Below the pieces are notes generated by a model. The model made no database searches. It was not told the DNA's origin and worked only from the letters and a program-made list of their open reading frames with translations. A DNA stretch of 64,000 bases from Myrica gale. Lineage: Eukaryota; Streptophyta; Magnoliopsida; Fagales; Myricaceae. The translations under genes were made by a program, and so were the position numbers. Positions 62,150-64,000 of this stretch are shown here, piece after piece; the stretch's first letter is position 1, and every line of letters begins with the position of its first letter. The DNA lies in contig OZ005619.1 of the NCBI GenBank assembly GCA_963930655.1, forward strand, positions 5,314,501-5,378,500, given 5' to 3'.

Positions 62150-62334
62150 GTATCAACTAAGCCCTCTCAGGGACCTGCTTAAGAATAAGAAAGAGGAATC
62201 CCATGTAAATACCATGGAATAAGGTTTGATCCTATTTATGGAGATTATGTAAATATTCTATTCTAAAAATAGAAAGTTCGTAACAATTGAGATTTTTTTT
62301 AGGGATTAGATGCAGTTACTAATTCATGATCTGG
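62150..62334 (+). pseudogene. plastid rps7-ndhB spacer with the ndhB leader
   Basis: The run catcaactaagccctctcag, gaggaatcccatgtaaatac, catggaataaggtttgatcc and ttactaattcatgatctgg matches the plastid sequence immediately upstream of ndhB. It stops just before the ndhB coding start and is joined directly to a ycf1 piece. Confidence 0.7.
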
Positions 62335-62336
62335 AA

Positions 62337-62456
62337 TGGAAATAAAGACAAAAATCATTATGATTTGCTTGTTCTTGAAAATATTTTATCCTGAGGCGTT
62401 GTAGAGAATTGATAATTCTAATTTGTTTCAATTCTAGGAATAGAAACAGTATCCAT
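62337..62456 (+). pseudogene. ycf1: plastid ycf1 fragment
   Basis: The plus strand reads GNKDKNHYDLLVLENILS; the following bases correspond to the arginine-rich [18 protein letters not shown] stretch of Ycf1 with several substitutions and stops. It is about 120 bp from the C-terminal part of the gene and non-functional. Confidence 0.7.
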
Positions 62457-62472
62457 GGGTTTTTTTTTGGAC

Positions 62473-62590
62473 GAAATGGGCCACTTCAAATAGGTTCATT
62501 GCTTCGGCCCAGAATACGATTAATCCGGCATGGGCTACATGAACTCCCAATAATTTACTGGATAAATTGATAAGTCGGGCATTCCCGACC
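62473..62590 (-). pseudogene. psbC: plastid psbC fragment
   Basis: The minus strand translates to [20 protein letters not shown] followed by [19 protein letters not shown], the N-terminal part of the CP43 protein of photosystem II. Only about 39 codons are present. psbC is in the large single-copy region, unlike the ycf2, trnA and ndhB pieces. Confidence 0.85.
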
Positions 62591-63340
62591 CAAGATCAGG
62601 GGGAAAAGAATCAATTGACTTTCTCCGAGCCTCTGACACAGACAACCACAGTGGTGGTAGCTCCTATTCTGATGCCTTCACGCTCCTCTGAAACAAAACA
62701 AAACTCCATACTGGAAGAGCATTGCCTTATTCTTAGAACGGAATATAAACATTGGTACGACAGGAGGATCGAGAGGCCTCCATCGACACATCGTCATTTA
62801 TGCTAACCTCAAGAGTACCATCGGAGATACTTTAGCCACAGCTTAACCCATGGTTGAAGAATGAGGCAATCAATAAAGTCCTCCGGTTTCTTACTATTCT
62901 TAGGAGGAAGACAAGTAGTGGACTGTAATGGGAATCTTTTTGATAAGTATCCTATTTCTTTGGCTATTAAAAATATATATCCCAATAGTAACAATATTCA
63001 TCGCCTCTGTTACAAAATTAATGGTCAATCTGTTTTTGGGAAGACAATTCAGTGCATCAAATCAAAGAGACGATTGAAAATACCAATTGAGCTAGCCTAT
63101 TGGAGAGTTCCAAATGTATTCTCTTCCTCTTCTTGTAGGCTTCAAATATTGGTATTGACACGGTTGAAGCTTGTGTGTCTTCCTTTACAAGAATTGCTTG
63201 ACGAAAAACATCTTTCTATAAAGCTTGCTCTATTACTTGCTTCTTCTTTCTAGTGGACATACTACATTCTATAGAGGGGAATCTCTGCTTGGAAGAAAGG
63301 ATTACTGCTTAGGTAGCCGACTAAGAGATGGAAGGAAAGG
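62591..63340. other. unidentified interior of the plastid-bearing element
   Basis: This stretch may be further organellar DNA, perhaps mitochondrial, or nuclear filler. A plus frame at 62861-63253 (130 codons, SNNIHRLCYKINGQSVFGKT) is open but unrecognised. No tRNA or rRNA sequence was seen. Confidence 0.35.
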
Positions 63341-63346
63341 GAAAAT

Positions 63347-63775
63347 TTGAATCTTAGTGATCCAACAACGGAGCCCCCCGGGGCTAGTATCCTATTAAGC
63401 TGCTTCCACTCCTCCCTGATTTCCACTGCACTGCCATTGCATCCTCTAGTATCGACGTCGTCATATATCTTCGTTAAAAGTAGTTCACATATATCTTGTG
63501 GCCCTTATCCCTACAAAGCTCTTGTCTCGATCCAATACAATTTGTGGATGCACATTGCAAAGCTCTGGGAGGTTGATCTTGAAAACAAGGTTTTGGTTGC
63601 ACCAGAATACTGCCATTCAAATTTCACCAAGTACTTCAAGGACTCATTTTGGTTTGACACGTCCCCTCCTCTGGCTTTAGCCCCTGAGGTGGACCTCCCA
63701 CCCCCACCCCAAGTCCCCCTCCTCCAGATCTTGAAGACAGTGCTGGTGGGGGTACTTTCAAGGGTCGAAGACTAG
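63347..63775 (+). CDS. unidentified open frame next to the right arm
   Basis: A frame of 142 codons ends at 63775, just inside the right inverted arm. Its second half looks protein-like (YNLWMHIAKLWEVDLENKVL, then FWFDTSPPLALAPEVDLPPP). The first half is serine-rich and less convincing. I do not recognise a family. Its place next to the arm fits a captured fragment; it could equally be chance. Confidence 0.25.
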   Translation: MNLSDPTTEPPGASILLSCFHSSLISTALPLHPLVSTSSYIFVKSSSHISCGPYPYKALVSIQYNLWMHIAKLWEVDLENKVLVAPEYCHSNFTKYFKDSFWFDTSPPLALAPEVDLPPPPQVPLLQILKTVLVGVLSRVED

Positions 63776-63814
63776 TTCTATTTTTAAGAATTTTTAATCT
63801 GAGTGTTTTGTTTT

Positions 63815-64000
63815 CTAATTTTAGGTTTTTATTTTTATATTTTTATGCTGACATGGCATAAATATCTGTGGCTTGACTAGATGTTTCTATGTGACATCTG
63901 TCATGATCTAATTGGCTATTATGTGCTCTTTAATGGCATTTAAAAATTTTCGTTGTCACTGATGCCACACTATCAGGACTTGCTTTTTTAAAAGACCTTA
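63815..64000. repeat. right inverted arm of the plastid-bearing element
   Basis: Inverse copy of about 61165-61300, with a 35-40 bp insertion relative to the left arm near 63860-63900 (tggcttgactagatgtttct). The window ends before the outer tip of this arm. Confidence 0.75.

Larger units (their letters stand above)
61081..64000. mobile_element. long-TIR element enclosing a collage of plastid DNA, right end cut by the window
   Basis: The left arm (about 61165-61300) reads aaaaagcaagtcctgttagt, then acataatagccaattagatc, then catgacacatttatgcc. It returns inverted at 63815-64000 (atggcataaatatctgtgg, gatctaattggctattatgt, atcaggacttgcttttttaa). The left end begins further out, about 61085-61100 (accacaggtccctatggtat), so about 80 bp of the right arm should lie beyond 64000. 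Total about 3 kb. The interior carries no transposase. It holds pieces of ycf2, the trnA-UGC intron, the rps7-ndhB spacer, ycf1 and psbC, plus unidentified sequence. The layout fits a Mutator-like element that took up plastid-derived nuclear DNA. Confidence 0.7.

Noticed and set aside
1-64000. CRISPR arrays, bacterial operons, ribosome-binding sites
   Set aside because: The window has spliced plant genes; no regularly spaced repeats with unique spacers were seen.

Overview
This is a window of plant nuclear DNA, most likely from a core eudicot. It is AT-rich, with spliced genes, long AT-rich introns and many small DNA transposons. It also carries a broken Ty1/copia retroelement, a tRNA-derived SINE and nuclear copies of plastid DNA. 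I cannot name the species. Three host genes can be read with confidence.

MSH2 (minus strand, 11163-21745) is the mismatch-repair MutS homologue. I placed 13 exons whose junctions keep frame and give an intact 942-residue protein. A BRC1/TCP18-type TCP transcription factor (plus strand, 32621-33952) has two exons and 381 residues. The 3' part of TAF2, a TFIID subunit (minus strand, 53465-58225), is seen as seven exons giving 594 C-terminal residues; its 5' half is not recognisable in the window and probably lies to the right. The three genes have no evident shared pathway. A possible minus-strand transcription unit near 39665-40560 and an open frame at 60211-60993 remain unidentified.

Layout: 1-11000 is transposon-dense. 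It holds a 2.65 kb Mutator-like element with roughly 190 bp inverted arms (1915-4571), a GC-rich foldback element, a near-perfect 73 bp-arm hairpin, and a 2.07 kb hAT-like element sitting inside a smaller MITE (7218-9520). MSH2 follows, with an E2F-type site near its start. From 22.4 to 29.6 kb there is a foldback MITE, a hAT-type MITE, a SINE, an LTR-like sequence, a CACTA-type terminus and a broken copia element that carries a later DNA-transposon insertion. BRC1 stands in a fairly plain region. From 36 to 53 kb there is mostly non-coding DNA with MITEs, foldbacks and recent tandem duplications. TAF2 fills 53.4-58.2 kb.

The most unusual part is the right end (61081 to beyond 64000). Two inverted arms of at least 130 bp enclose about 2.5 kb, part of which is a collage of plastid fragments: ycf2, the trnA-UGC intron, the rps7-ndhB spacer, ycf1 and psbC. 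These come from separate plastid loci and are joined end to end. It looks like a transposon-like structure that has taken up pre-shuffled organelle DNA, and it may sit in a TAF2 intron.
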